A stretch of DNA of 64,000 nucleotides from Malikia spinosa (GCF_002980625.1 NZ_PVLR01000006.1:1-64000); one strand, 5' to 3'. Positions 26,731-35,492 are shown, counted from the first letter of the stretch. Notes: a model not told the origin generated them from the letters alone. A program made the numbers and translations.

Positions 26731-26795
26731 ATTCTGAGTCAGCAGCCGGTTGAAATCAAAGACTGTTTCAGACTTGATCCATACCCAAAAGGCAT
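26731..26795 (-). promoter_or_regulatory. catA promoter with BenM/CatM-type operator
   Basis: On the minus strand: ATGC-N7-GTAT (plus strand ATAC at 26781-26784, GCAT at 26792-26795), one base off the BenM/CatM consensus ATAC-N7-GTAT. A -35-like TTGATT follows at 26759-26754, then CAGAAT at 26736-26731 with 17-bp spacing to the conserved block. The operator centre is about 64 bp upstream of the inferred start, the standard LysR activation position. The 16-bp block at 26753-26768 is identical to one upstream of benA at the same distance from the operator. Confidence 0.75.
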
Positions 26796-26963
26796 GAAAA
26801 GGCTATTTGTCCCCGCCAGATCGACAAGATTAGGGTTAACCCTTGTTGGTAACGAAGGGATCTATGGCTTCGGCCGGGTTTCTTGTCAGACCTGTAGAGC
26901 ATGACGTTGCACGGGCCTGGCCGGTTGCCTGGCAGGCTGCCAGCGGCGGTTCGCCGGCCCGCA

Positions 26964-27007
26964 AAATGCACCACGCCGGCCCGGGAAAGCTCCGGGGCCG
27001 GCGTGGT
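26964..27007 (-). terminator. terminator of the catBC-Bug operon
   Basis: On the minus strand, arms of about 15 bp (27007-26992 / 26984-26970, one bulge) are followed by CATTTT. It lies 33 nt after the Bug gene stop. Confidence 0.8.
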
Positions 27008-27039
27008 CTGGTGCGGGTCGTCGCTGTTGCGCTGGCGCC

Positions 27040-28014
27040 TCAGTCCAGCTGGATGCCGCGTTCGGCGATCAGCTTGCTCCAGCGCGTGGATTCGCGCTGC
27101 AGGTGCACAGCCAGTTCGTCGGGCGTCGAGCCGATGGCCTCGGCACCGATCGCCTCGAAGCGCTTGACCACGTCGGGCTGCTTCATGGCATCGGTCAGGG
27201 CCGCCTGCAGCTTGCCGATCGTGGCCTTGGGCGTGCCGGCGGGGGCAAAGACGGCAAACCAGGGCGACAGCTCGTAGCCTGTCACGCCGGCCTCGGCCAG
27301 CGTCGGCACGTCGGGCAGGGCGCTCGAGCGCTTGGCAGTGGTGACGCCCAGCGCACGCAGCTTGCCCGATTGCAGGTGCGGCCGCGCCGAGGTCACGCTG
27401 TCGAACATGTAGTTGACCTGTCCGCCCAGCAGGTCCGACACGGCGGGGCTGCTGCCCTTGTAGGGCACATGCACCAGGTCGGTCTTGGTCAGCGAGGCGA
27501 ACAGCTCGCCGGCCAGGTGGATCGAGGTGCCGTTGCCGGCCGAGGCATAGGTCAGCTGGCCGGGCGCCTTGCGTGCCGCCGCCACCAGGTCAGCCACGTT
27601 CTTGACGTTGGGCTGGGTGTTGTTGGTCACCAGCACGTTGGGCACCACGGCCAGCAGGCTGACCGGGGCGAAGTCCTTGATCGGGTCGTAGCTCAGCTTG
27701 CCGTACAGCGGCTTGTTGGTGGCCATGCCGATCGAGGTGATCATGATCGTGTGGCCGTCCGCTGGCGCCTTGGCCACGAAGTCGGCGCCGATGTTGCCGC
27801 CGGCACCGGGCTTGTTCTCGATCACGAACGATTGGCCCACGCTCTTGCCGGCCTTTTCGCCGAGCGCGCGTGCGATCGCGTCCATCGCGCCGCCGGGCGG
27901 AAACGGCACGACCCAGCGGATCGGCCTGGTCGGCCAGTCGGTGGCCGAAGTCTGCGCCATGACGGCACCGCTCCAGCCCAGTCCGAGCGCCAGCAGGAGC
28001 GCAGTGGTTTTCAT
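27040..28014 (-). CDS. Bug-family (TctC-type) periplasmic solute-binding protein
   Basis: Protein of 324 aa from the ATG at 28014. The signal peptide MKTTALLLALGLGWSGAVMAQ is cut at about residue 21 (20 shown in parts: MKTTALLLAL, GLGWSGAVMA). The mature protein has the Bug signature WPTRPIRWVVPFPPGGAMDAIAR and PGAGGNIGADFVAKAPADG. These receptors bind carboxylates and aromatic acids for tripartite tricarboxylate transporters. No TctA/TctB permease genes are near, a common situation in Burkholderiales where many Bug genes are orphans. It follows catC by 26 nt in the catBC operon, so an aromatic or muconate-related ligand is likely. Confidence 0.88.
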   Translation of the reverse strand: MKTTALLLALGLGWSGAVMAQTSATDWPTRPIRWVVPFPPGGAMDAIARALGEKAGKSVGQSFVIENKPGAGGNIGADFVAKAPADGHTIMITSIGMATNKPLYGKLSYDPIKDFAPVSLLAVVPNVLVTNNTQPNVKNVADLVAAARKAPGQLTYASAGNGTSIHLAGELFASLTKTDLVHVPYKGSSPAVSDLLGGQVNYMFDSVTSARPHLQSGKLRALGVTTAKRSSALPDVPTLAEAGVTGYELSPWFAVFAPAGTPKATIGKLQAALTDAMKQPDVVKRFEAIGAEAIGSTPDELAVHLQRESTRWSKLIAERGIQLD

Positions 28015-28040
28015 CGGTCGGTCCTTGTGCGGCTGGCCGG

Positions 28041-28319
28041 TCAGGCGATGGCCGAGGGATGCTGGGCCAGCGGCGTGACGTGGATCTTCATGAACGGGAA
28101 CAGCGGCAGCTGCGACAGCAGGGTGTGCAGTTCGTCGTTGCTCTCGACATCGAACAGGCTGTAGTTGGCGTATTCGCCGACCACGCGCCACAGGTTCTTC
28201 CAGCGGCCGTCTTGCTGCAGCTGCTGGGAGTAGGCCTTTTCGCGTGCCTTGATCTCGTTGGCCTGTTCGACCGGCAGGTCGTGGGGGATGTTGACATCCA
28301 TGCGAACCAGAAACAGCAT
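28041..28319 (-). CDS. catC: muconolactone delta-isomerase
   Basis: Converts muconolactone to 3-oxoadipate enol-lactone. The protein has 92 aa, the normal length for this small decameric enzyme. MLFLVRMDVNIPHDLP, the central ARE.KAY and FPFMKIHVTPLAQHPS are family hallmarks. Its start is preceded by AAGGAAAAA, 29 nt after catB. Confidence 0.95.
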   Translation of the reverse strand: MLFLVRMDVNIPHDLPVEQANEIKAREKAYSQQLQQDGRWKNLWRVVGEYANYSLFDVESNDELHTLLSQLPLFPFMKIHVTPLAQHPSAIA

Positions 28320-28348
28320 GATTTTTTTCCTTGTTTGAAACGGGGGAC

Positions 28349-29530
28349 TCAGGCGACTTGCTTGTGGCCGAGGTCGATATGGGTGGCGGTCAGGCCGGCG
28401 CGGGCGCGGTCGAAGCGCTCGAGCTTGATCGGGTCGATCTCGACCCCGATGCCGGGGCCGTCGGGCAGTTGCAGCTCGAAGTCGACGATCGGCATCAGCT
28501 CGGTCACGATGTCGTCGACCAGCAGCTGGGGGCCGAACAGCTCGCAACCATGGTGCTTGTTGCCCAGGGTCGAGAATACCTGGGCCGAGGCGGCGCTGCC
28601 GATCGAGGTCTCGAGCATGGTGCCGCCGTACCAGGCGATGTCGGCCGCCTCGGCCACGGCCGCGACTTCCTTGGTGCGCAGCAGGCCGCCATGCTTGGCA
28701 ACCTTGAGCGAGAACACCTGGCTGGCCTGCGCGCGTGCCAGCATCATCGCGTCCTGCGGGCTGCAGACGGTCTCGTCGGCCATGATGCTGGCGCGGTCGC
28801 CCAGCGTGGCGCTCAGGGTCTTGAGTGCCTCGACGTTCCACTTGGCCACCGGCTGCTCGATCAGCGTGACGCCGGCATCGATCATCTGCGGCAGGAAGCG
28901 GCGCGCGGTGCTGCCGTCCCAGGCCTGGTTGACGTCAACCGTCAGCGTGGCCTTGCCCTGCAGGCCGCGCGCGATCTGCGACACATGGGCCACGTCCTGC
29001 TCGGGGGTGCGGGCGCCGATCTTCATCTTGAAGATGCGGTGGCGCTTCTGCTCCAGCCGCAGCTGGGCTTCCTCGAGGTCCTTGTTGACGTCACCGCTGG
29101 CCAGGGTCCAGGCCAGCGGCAGGCTCTTGATGCGCTTGCCACCGAGCAGCTGGTAGGCCGGCAGGCCGAGCGTGCGCGAGTAGGCATCGATCAGCGCGAT
29201 CTCGACCGCGCTCTTGGCGAAGTAGTTGCCCTTGCAGAAGGCGTCCATGCGCGCCAGCGCGCTACCGAAGGCGCCACCGTCCTGGCCGATCAGCGCCGGG
29301 GCCAGGTAGCCGTCGATCGCGTGCTTGATCGATTCGGGCGACTCCTCGTTCCAGGACGGGCCGCCGATGGTGGCGGCCTCGCCGAAGCCGGTCGCGCCGT
29401 TGCTGAGCCAGAGCTGGACGATGACCGGGCTCTGGCGGCTGATGGCACCGAACGACAGCTTGTGCGGACGGATGGTCGGGATGTCGAGGATGCGCGCCTC
29501 GATGCGCTCGATGGAATGGGAGACGGTCAT
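28349..29530 (-). CDS. catB: muconate cycloisomerase
   Basis: Cyclises cis,cis-muconate to (+)-muconolactone; Mn2+ enzyme of the enolase superfamily. The protein has 393 aa. The N-terminal capping domain is at about 1-130. The barrel carries the base lysine in FKMKIGAR, the metal ligands in VDVNQAW, IEQPVAKWN and MADETVCS, and a second lysine in SLKVAKHGG. It is the first gene of catBC-Bug and diverges from a LysR gene. Confidence 0.95.
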   Translation of the reverse strand: MTVSHSIERIEARILDIPTIRPHKLSFGAISRQSPVIVQLWLSNGATGFGEAATIGGPSWNEESPESIKHAIDGYLAPALIGQDGGAFGSALARMDAFCKGNYFAKSAVEIALIDAYSRTLGLPAYQLLGGKRIKSLPLAWTLASGDVNKDLEEAQLRLEQKRHRIFKMKIGARTPEQDVAHVSQIARGLQGKATLTVDVNQAWDGSTARRFLPQMIDAGVTLIEQPVAKWNVEALKTLSATLGDRASIMADETVCSPQDAMMLARAQASQVFSLKVAKHGGLLRTKEVAAVAEAADIAWYGGTMLETSIGSAASAQVFSTLGNKHHGCELFGPQLLVDDIVTELMPIVDFELQLPDGPGIGVEIDPIKLERFDRARAGLTATHIDLGHKQVA

Positions 29531-29597
29531 GTCGCGGGTCTGGGTGGACAGTGGTTCGTGAATCAGACAAGCGTAAAGCCACGCCCACTGGGCTACA

Positions 29598-29642
29598 AAT
29601 GATTTATTTCCATGAAATCATTCGCTATGATCGAACGATCAT
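29598..29642. promoter_or_regulatory. two inverted repeats in the catB / LysR control region
   Basis: The perfect repeat AATGATTT-N9-AAATCATT (29598-29605 / 29615-29622) is followed by ATGATCG-N2-CGATCAT (29627-29633 / 29636-29642), which covers the start codon of the LysR gene. They are candidate binding sites for this regulator and for autorepression. They do not match the ATAC-N7-GTAT sites of benA and catA. Confidence 0.5.
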
Positions 29643-30519
29643 GGAAATCCGGCAGCTGCGCTACTTTCTCGACATTGCCGACACCGAGCATCTGACCCAG
29701 TCGGCGCAGAACCTGTTCGTGACCCAGAGCACGCTGTCGCACGGGCTGCGCCAGCTCGAGCAGGAGCTCGGCGTCGCGCTGTTCGACCGGCTCGGGCGCG
29801 GGCTCAAGCTGTCGCAGGCGGGCGCCGAGTTCCGGGTCTATGCCAGCCGCGCGCTGCAGGAGATCGAGGCCGGTCGCATGGCGCTGGCCGACCTCGGTGG
29901 GTTGCAGTCGGGCAAGCTCAAGGTCGGGGCCTTTCCGACCTTCCTGAACACGGTGGTGCCGGTCACGGTCGCGGCCTTCAACCGGGCTTATCCCAAGGTC
30001 AAGGTCGAGGTGCAGGACCTGCGCGCCGGTGCCATCGAGCAGCAGCTGCTCGACGGCGACCTCGACCTCGGCATTGCCTTTCACCCGGCCCAGCATGACG
30101 AGATCGAGGCCGAGGTGCTGTTCGAGGAGCGCCTGTTGCTGGTGGTCGGCCCGCATCATCCCTGGGCGGCGCGGACCCGCCTGGCGATGGCCGAGCTGGC
30201 CGGCCTGCCGCTGGCGCTGTTGCCGCGCAATTTCGCGACCCGGCGCCTGATCGACGACAGCCTGCGCCGGGCCGGCATCGAGCCCCAGGTACCGGTCGAG
30301 ATGGATTCGGTCGAGTCGCTGCTGGGGGTCTGCCGCTATGGCGAACTGGCCAGCATCGTGCCGGAACGCGCGGCGCGCCAGGCGCCCGACCTGCCAGCGA
30401 TCGCGCTGACCGAGCCCGAGATCCTGCGCCATGCCGGCATCCTGTGGCGGCGTGGCGCCTCGCGCAGCGCGGCGGCACGCGAGTTCGTTGCGCTGCTGCG
30501 CGCGACACCGCTGGACTGA
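29641..30519 (+). CDS. LysR-family regulator, CatR-like by position
   Basis: Protein of 292 aa from the ATG at 29641; an in-frame ATG at 29599 lies within the operator region and is less likely. The HTH is MEIRQLRYFLDIADTEHL with SQSTLSHGLRQLEQELG, and the effector domain is periplasmic-binding-protein-like. The sequence is nearer to CynR/CatR types than to BenM, and it diverges from catB as CatR does in Pseudomonas. It is therefore the probable activator of catBC with muconate. Its real inducer is not shown by sequence. Confidence 0.8.
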   Translation: MEIRQLRYFLDIADTEHLTQSAQNLFVTQSTLSHGLRQLEQELGVALFDRLGRGLKLSQAGAEFRVYASRALQEIEAGRMALADLGGLQSGKLKVGAFPTFLNTVVPVTVAAFNRAYPKVKVEVQDLRAGAIEQQLLDGDLDLGIAFHPAQHDEIEAEVLFEERLLLVVGPHHPWAARTRLAMAELAGLPLALLPRNFATRRLIDDSLRRAGIEPQVPVEMDSVESLLGVCRYGELASIVPERAARQAPDLPAIALTEPEILRHAGILWRRGASRSAAAREFVALLRATPLD

Positions 30520-30535
30520 GCTGCCCCGCAAAAGA

Positions 30536-30560
30536 CGAAGCCCGCACTGGGCGGGCTTCG
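30536..30560. terminator. hairpin between convergent LysR and hybrid kinase genes
   Basis: Ten-bp perfect arms cgaagcccgc / gcgggcttcg around a 5-nt loop, 16 nt after the LysR stop. T-runs are poor on both strands. Confidence 0.6.
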
Positions 30561-30679
30561 TGGGTTCGACTGGCGCAGCCATCAATGAGTTCTGTGCGCC
30601 GGTCGATGAATCAACTGTAGTGGCGTGGGCGGCGACTGTCGATCCTGTTCGGGTTACGAAACTCCGGCGCGGGCTGATA

Positions 30680-32350
30680 TCAGCCGCGCTGGGCCGGAAT
30701 CCAGCGGCTCAGCGTCGCGGCGAGCTGCTGGCGGTTGATCGGCTTGGAGACATGGTCGTTCATGCCGGCGGCCTCGGTCGCCAGCAGGTCCTTGAGCATC
30801 ACTGCCGCCGTCAGCGCGATGATCGGCACCGGCGCTGCGCCCTGCGCTGCCTCGTGTGCGCGGATGGCCCGTGTCGCCTCGAAGCCGTCCATCTCGGGCA
30901 TCTGCAAGTCCATCAGGATGGCGTCGAAGCGCTCGCGGCAGGCCTTCTCGACCGCCTCGTGGCCACCGCGGGCGGTTTCGAAGTGCAGGCCGAGCTTGCC
31001 GACATAGGCCCGCGCCACGATCAGGTTGGTTTCGTTGTCGTCGACGATCAGCACCCGGGCCCCGCGCAGGGCTGTGACTTCTGGCGTGGTGGCCAAGGCG
31101 CTGCTGCCTGGCGTGGCCGCAGCAGGAGCCGCCAGCGTCCCGACTGCCGGCAGGGTTGCGGCGGGTGTCTCGTCCGGTATCTGCTCGAGCCGTACCGTGA
31201 ACCAGAACCGGCTGCCCTGGCCCGGCTGGCTTTCGACGCCGATCTCGCCGCCCATCAGCCCGACCAGGCGCTTGCTGATCGACAGCCCGAGCCCGGTGCC
31301 GCCGTAGCGGCGCGTGGTCGAGCTGTCGGCCTGGTGAAACGGCGTGAACAGCCGTCCGATCTCCTCGTGCGAGAGTCCGATGCCGCTGTCTTGCACCTCG
31401 AAATGCAGCTGCAGGGCCGCGTCGGTGCGATCGCCATCGATGGCATCCATGGCATCGACCCGCACCCGTACCCCGCCGCTGGCGGTGAACTTCAGCGCGT
31501 TGCTGACCAGGTTGCTCAGCACCTGCAGCAGCCGCAGCGGGTCGCCGCGCAAGGAGCGCGGCAGACCCGGCGCGAGTTCGAATTCCAGCGCCAGCCCGCG
31601 CTCGGCGGCCTTGAGCGAGAACAGCATCCTGGCCTTCTCGAACAGCTCGTCGAGCCGCAACGGCAGCGATTCGATCGCGAGTCGTCCGGCCTCGACCTTC
31701 GAATAGTCCAGGATGTCGTTGAGCACGCCGAGCAGGGCGGTGCCCGAGCCGTGGATCTTGCCCAGGTAGTCGCGCTGCAGGGCATCGAGTTCGGTCTCGA
31801 GCAGCAGCCGGGACAGCCCGATCACCGCATTCATCGGCGTGCGGATCTCGTGGCTCATGTTGGCGAGGAACTCGCTCTTGGCGCGGTTGGCGGCTTCGGC
31901 GGTTTCCTTGGCGGCGGCCAGTTCGAGCGAATGCGCTTTCAGTTCGGCAGCGGCCTGCTGCGCCTGCTGGCTGGCCGCCAGCAGCTTGGCCTCGAAGCGC
32001 TGGCGCTCCTGGACCACGAAGAAGACCCAGCAGTAGGCCGGCTGACCCTGGTACAGCGTCTGTTCGGCGTTGATCAGCACCGGCATCTCGTGCTGCTCAT
32101 GGGTGCGCAGTGTCAGGGCCAGTTCGCGCACCCGGCCCATGTGCAGCAGCATCGGCCAGACATGGGTCTGCAGGAAGACGCGGCTGGCTGGCGGCAGCAT
32201 CGCATCGAGTCCCGCGCTCTCCCAGTACGCGCGCGTGCCGCCCAGCACTGCCAGCAGCTCGTCGTTGAGCGCCAGCATGCGGCCGGAGGGGTCTGTGACC
32301 AGCAATGCGCAGGGCAGATCGAGGAACGCCGGCATCAGGCCCTTTTCCAT
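30680..32350 (-). CDS. cytosolic PAS hybrid sensor histidine kinase
   Basis: Protein of 556 aa with no membrane segment. A PAS-like sensor is at about residues 8-115, followed by a coiled-coil linker (115-160). HisKA has the phosphoacceptor H167 in [11 protein letters not shown]. The HATPase has the N-box LVSNALKF, G1 DSGIG and G2 GGTGLGLSI. An alanine-rich linker (395-425) leads to a receiver domain with DD at 437-438, phosphoacceptor D481 in [12 protein letters not shown] and the lysine in SKPIN. No HPt domain or output domain is attached. It begins 15 nt after the RsbQ-like hydrolase gene, which makes the pair an operon and the hydrolase the likely input. Confidence 0.92.
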   Translation of the reverse strand: MEKGLMPAFLDLPCALLVTDPSGRMLALNDELLAVLGGTRAYWESAGLDAMLPPASRVFLQTHVWPMLLHMGRVRELALTLRTHEQHEMPVLINAEQTLYQGQPAYCWVFFVVQERQRFEAKLLAASQQAQQAAAELKAHSLELAAAKETAEAANRAKSEFLANMSHEIRTPMNAVIGLSRLLLETELDALQRDYLGKIHGSGTALLGVLNDILDYSKVEAGRLAIESLPLRLDELFEKARMLFSLKAAERGLALEFELAPGLPRSLRGDPLRLLQVLSNLVSNALKFTASGGVRVRVDAMDAIDGDRTDAALQLHFEVQDSGIGLSHEEIGRLFTPFHQADSSTTRRYGGTGLGLSISKRLVGLMGGEIGVESQPGQGSRFWFTVRLEQIPDETPAATLPAVGTLAAPAAATPGSSALATTPEVTALRGARVLIVDDNETNLIVARAYVGKLGLHFETARGGHEAVEKACRERFDAILMDLQMPEMDGFEATRAIRAHEAAQGAAPVPIIALTAAVMLKDLLATEAAGMNDHVSKPINRQQLAATLSRWIPAQRG

Positions 32351-32365
32351 GCGCAGCTCCCGACT

Positions 32366-33172
32366 TCAGGCGCTGGGCAGATAGCGCTGCATGGCCGCGA
32401 TCACGAGCTCCGGTCGGCTCATGTGTGCCGAGTGGCCCTTCACGTCGAGCCGTTCCAGCTGGCTGCCGCGCAGCTCGCGGTGCAGGTAGTCACCGACCGA
32501 GACCGGAACCAGCGCATCGTCGCTGTGCTGCAGGATCAGGCAGGGCTTGGTGACCCGGGCCAGATCGGCGCGGTGGTCGGCGAAGAAGGTCGCTTCGGCA
32601 AAGGCGCGTGCCAGCACCGGATCGGTCGAGCAGAAGCTGTCGATGAAAGTCCCAGTGACCGCATCACCGACTGCCGCGCCGGTCGCCAGTGGCGCCAGGT
32701 AGTTGGCCCAGCCGATGTAGTTCATTTCCATCAGTGACAGCAGGCCCTCGAGGTCGGCTCGATCGAAACCGCCATGGTAGTCCGGGGGATGGTTCAGGAA
32801 GCAGGGATTCGGGCCGAGCAGGATCAGGCGCTCGAACAGGTCCGGGCGGGCGATCGAGGCCAGCATGCCGATGTTGCAGCTGACCGAATGTGCAACCAGC
32901 GTGATGCCGCTCAAGCCCAGCGCGTCGCAGACCTCGATCATGTCCTGGGCGTAGCCATCGAGGCTGGCATAGCGCTGCGGGTCGAACGCGGTCGGATCGG
33001 ACTGGCCGCTGCCGACATAGTCGAACAGCACCTGGCGGTGCGTGCCCTCGAACGCCCCCGTGATCCGGTGCCACATGTGCTGGTTGCAGCCGAAGCCATG
33101 GCCATACAGGATCACCGGGCCTTGCTGGCCGATTTCGCGCACATGGTTGCGCTGCCGGATGTTGGAGGGCAT
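32366..33172 (-). CDS. RsbQ/KAI2-like alpha/beta hydrolase
   Basis: Protein of 268 aa. The opening GHGFGCNQHMW and the nucleophile motif VAHSVSCN are hallmarks of the RsbQ/KAI2/D14 group. The triad falls at S96, D219 and H247, the same numbers that I recall for Bacillus subtilis RsbQ. In Bacillus, RsbQ works with the PAS-phosphatase RsbP to activate sigma-B. Plant homologues are karrikin and strigolactone receptors. Here the partner is a PAS hybrid kinase 15 nt downstream. An unknown small ligand or substrate would be sensed; an ordinary esterase role remains possible. Confidence 0.87.
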   Translation of the reverse strand: MPSNIRQRNHVREIGQQGPVILYGHGFGCNQHMWHRITGAFEGTHRQVLFDYVGSGQSDPTAFDPQRYASLDGYAQDMIEVCDALGLSGITLVAHSVSCNIGMLASIARPDLFERLILLGPNPCFLNHPPDYHGGFDRADLEGLLSLMEMNYIGWANYLAPLATGAAVGDAVTGTFIDSFCSTDPVLARAFAEATFFADHRADLARVTKPCLILQHSDDALVPVSVGDYLHRELRGSQLERLDVKGHSAHMSRPELVIAAMQRYLPSA

Positions 33173-33265
33173 TTCGATGGGCCAGGGGTAGTGAAAGAGG
33201 TCAGGCTGGTAATTGATGAATATATCATATCCCTGTAGCCATGAACCCCAATCCGTGCTGGGCTT

Positions 33266-33291
33266 CAGTCCCGGGCCGCTGCCCGGGACTG
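33266..33291 (-). terminator. hairpin immediately after pcaD
   Basis: Perfect 11-bp arms cagtcccgggc / gcccgggactg with a 4-nt loop, beginning 2 nt beyond the pcaD stop on the minus strand. No T-run follows, so it may protect the 3' end rather than terminate alone. Confidence 0.55.
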
Positions 33292-33293
33292 GC

Positions 33294-34070
33294 TCAGCGC
33301 AGCCCGGCCCAGAAGCCTTCGAGCAGCTGGGCGAAAGCCTCGGGTTGCTCGACCGCGCTCAGGTGGGCGGCGTCCAGGCTGGCCAGTTGCGCGCCCGGAA
33401 TGCGGTCGGCGATCGCCTGCGACATCGCGGGCGGGGTGGCTTCGTCGCGGCTGCCGGCGATCACCAGCGTCGGGCAGGCGATGCGCGCGTTGCCTTCATC
33501 GAGCGCAATGCCGGCAACCGCCGCGCAGGCGGCAGCGTAGGGCAGGGCGGGGGTTGCCTCTAGCACGGTGCGCAGCTTGGCGACGCGCTCGGCACCGCCA
33601 TTGACCTGGTCGGCGCGGAATTCGGGCGTGAACCAGCGCTGCAGCGCGCCGTCGGCGATCGGCGGCACGCCGTTGAGCCGCACGGTGTCGATGCGGGCCT
33701 GCCACATGGCGCGTGCGGCCGCGTCATAGCTGGCGGCCGAGTTGGCGATCACGATGCTGCGCACCAGCTCGGGGTGGCGCGCGGCCAGCGCCTGGGCGGT
33801 CATGCCGCCCATCGACAGGCCGACGAAATGCACCGGGCCGACGCCCTGGGCGCGGATCAGCTCGGCCGCGTCGTCGGCCAGGTCGTCCATGCTGTAGGCG
33901 CCTTCGGTCGCAGGCGTTTGGCCGTGGCCGCGCTGGTCGTAGCGCAGCACGGTGTAGCGCTCCTGCAGCGCGGCGGCGACGCCGTCCCACATGGTCAGGT
34001 CGCAGCCGAGCGCATGGCTCAGGACGACCAGGGGGCCCTGGCCTTGCTTGACGGTATGGAGTTGGGTCAT
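33294..34070 (-). CDS. pcaD: 3-oxoadipate enol-lactonase
   Basis: Hydrolyses the enol-lactone made by CatC to 3-oxoadipate. The protein has 258 aa from the ATG at 34070. It is an alpha/beta hydrolase with LSHALGCDLTMWDG (oxyanion region), VLRYDQRGHG and the nucleophile in FVGLSMGGMTAQ. The C-terminal histidine is in LDAAHLSAVEQPEAF. It follows the transporter by 13 nt and shares its transcript. It could equally be named catD; the gene serves the catechol branch here. Confidence 0.93.
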   Translation of the reverse strand: MTQLHTVKQGQGPLVVLSHALGCDLTMWDGVAAALQERYTVLRYDQRGHGQTPATEGAYSMDDLADDAAELIRAQGVGPVHFVGLSMGGMTAQALAARHPELVRSIVIANSAASYDAAARAMWQARIDTVRLNGVPPIADGALQRWFTPEFRADQVNGGAERVAKLRTVLEATPALPYAAACAAVAGIALDEGNARIACPTLVIAGSRDEATPPAMSQAIADRIPGAQLASLDAAHLSAVEQPEAFAQLLEGFWAGLR

Positions 34071-34083
34071 GACTGTCCTTTGA

Positions 34084-35418
34084 TCAGGCGGCGTAAGCCG
34101 GTTTCGGTGCCACGGCACGCTGTTGCTGCAGCAGGCTGAACACCAGCATGGCCAGCGCCGCCACGGCGCCAGGGATGGCGAACACCATGAAGTTCAGCTG
34201 CAGCGGCAGCTGGGCCGTCATCAGCGCGCCGCCCAGCAGCGGGCCGACGATGGCGCCGTTGCGGCCGATGCCCGAGGCCCAGCCCAGGCCGGTGGAGCGG
34301 ATCGACAGGCCGTAGAACTGTGCCGTGCCGGCGTAGAGCAGGATCTGGGTGCCGATGGTGGTGGCGCCAGCGATGAAGATCAGCAGATACAGCATCTCGG
34401 TCGAGCTCTTGAAGCCCAGCAGGCTGATCGACACCGCAGCGGCGGCGAAGAAGCCGATCATGACCTTGTACAGGTTGAAGCGGTCGCCCAGCCAGCCACC
34501 CAGGATGGCGCCGGCCATGCCGCCGAAGTTCAGCGCCAGCAGGAAGCTCAGGCTTGATCCCAGGCTGTAGCCAGCCTGTGCCATCAGCTTGGGCAGCCAG
34601 GAGCTCAGCGCGTAGACCATCAGCAGGCAGCAGAAGAAGGCGACCCACAGGCACAGGGTGCGCAGCAGACGGCCTTCGCGGAACAATTCGACCACCGAGG
34701 CGCTGCCGCCCTTGGTGTCATGCAGCACCAGTTCGTCGTTGCTGCTGATCGCGCGGCTCTGCTCGATCCGGGCCAGGATGGCGCGGGCCTGTTCGTGCCG
34801 GCCCTGGCGCACCAGGAAGCCGACCGATTCCGGCAGCAGGTACAGGATCACGGGCAGCAGCAGCAGCGGGATGCCGGCGGCAAAGAACATCGACTGCCAG
34901 CCGAAGGTCGGCAGCATGTAGATGCCGACGCCAGCGGCCAGCATGCCGCCGAGCGAATAGCCGCTGAACATCACGGCTACCAGCGTGCTGCGCAGGCGCT
35001 TGGGGGCGTATTCGCTCATCAGCGCCACGGCGTTGGGCATCAGGCCGCCGCAGCCGAGGCCGGCGATGAAGCGGAAGATGCCGAATTCGGTCGGGCTGCT
35101 GGCGAAACCGTTGATGATGGTGGCACCCGAGAACAGCGCGAAGCAGATCGCGATGCCCTTCTTGCGCCCGATCTTGTCGGCCAGGGTGCCGAAGACCAGC
35201 GCACCGAACATCATGCCGAACAGCGCATAGCTGCCCAGGGCACCGGCCTGCAGCGGGGTCAGGCTCCATTCCTTCATGATCGCGGGCAGCACGACGCCGA
35301 AGATGAACAGGTCGTAGCCGTCAAAAATCAGCAGCAGCGCGCACAGGCACATCACCATCCAGTGGAAGCCCGAGAACTTCGCGTGGTCTATGACGTCATG
35401 GACATCGACTTTCTTCAT
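34084..35418 (-). CDS. benK: MFS aromatic acid:H+ symporter (BenK/PcaK type)
   Basis: Protein of 444 aa with about 12 membrane helices. The helix-1 motif LLIFDGYDLFIFGVVLP carries the DGYD signature of aromatic acid symporters. GTLADKIGRKKG is the loop 2-3 MFS motif and GGWLGDRFNLYK its repeat in loop 8-9. Position between benD and pcaD makes benzoate the likely substrate; other aromatic acids are possible. A terminator separates it from benD, so it has its own promoter or depends on read-through. Confidence 0.88.
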   Translation of the reverse strand: MKKVDVHDVIDHAKFSGFHWMVMCLCALLLIFDGYDLFIFGVVLPAIMKEWSLTPLQAGALGSYALFGMMFGALVFGTLADKIGRKKGIAICFALFSGATIINGFASSPTEFGIFRFIAGLGCGGLMPNAVALMSEYAPKRLRSTLVAVMFSGYSLGGMLAAGVGIYMLPTFGWQSMFFAAGIPLLLLPVILYLLPESVGFLVRQGRHEQARAILARIEQSRAISSNDELVLHDTKGGSASVVELFREGRLLRTLCLWVAFFCCLLMVYALSSWLPKLMAQAGYSLGSSLSFLLALNFGGMAGAILGGWLGDRFNLYKVMIGFFAAAAVSISLLGFKSSTEMLYLLIFIAGATTIGTQILLYAGTAQFYGLSIRSTGLGWASGIGRNGAIVGPLLGGALMTAQLPLQLNFMVFAIPGAVAALAMLVFSLLQQQRAVAPKPAYAA

Positions 35419-35443
35419 TCTTGTCTCTCTACTCTAATGGGCG

Positions 35444-35473
35444 AAAAAAACCAGGACGGTGTTGCCGCCCTGG
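35444..35473 (-). terminator. intrinsic terminator of benABCD
   Basis: On the minus strand, a hairpin of 9-bp arms (35473-35465 / 35459-35451, one mismatch, loop of 5) is followed by seven T. It lies 19 nt after the benD stop and before benK. Confidence 0.87.
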
Positions 35474-35492
35474 CGATTGGGAGGTGCTGCGG

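Larger units (their letters stand above)
26631..27039. other. 409-bp intergenic region: catA control region and Bug-gene terminator
   Basis: No credible gene. The right part (26964-27007) is the terminator of the leftward Bug gene. The left part holds the catA promoter and operator (26731-26795). The intervening 170 bp show nothing that I can name; short ORFs there overlap the terminator and lack family similarity. Confidence 0.7.

Noticed and set aside
26644-26904. 86-codon frame in the catA upstream region
   Set aside because: It overlaps the catA promoter and operator and has no recognisable similarity.
30431-32737. 768-codon open frame opposite the hybrid kinase
   Set aside because: Shadow of the kinase and the end of the hydrolase gene; low-complexity H/Q/R/A-rich translation with no domains.
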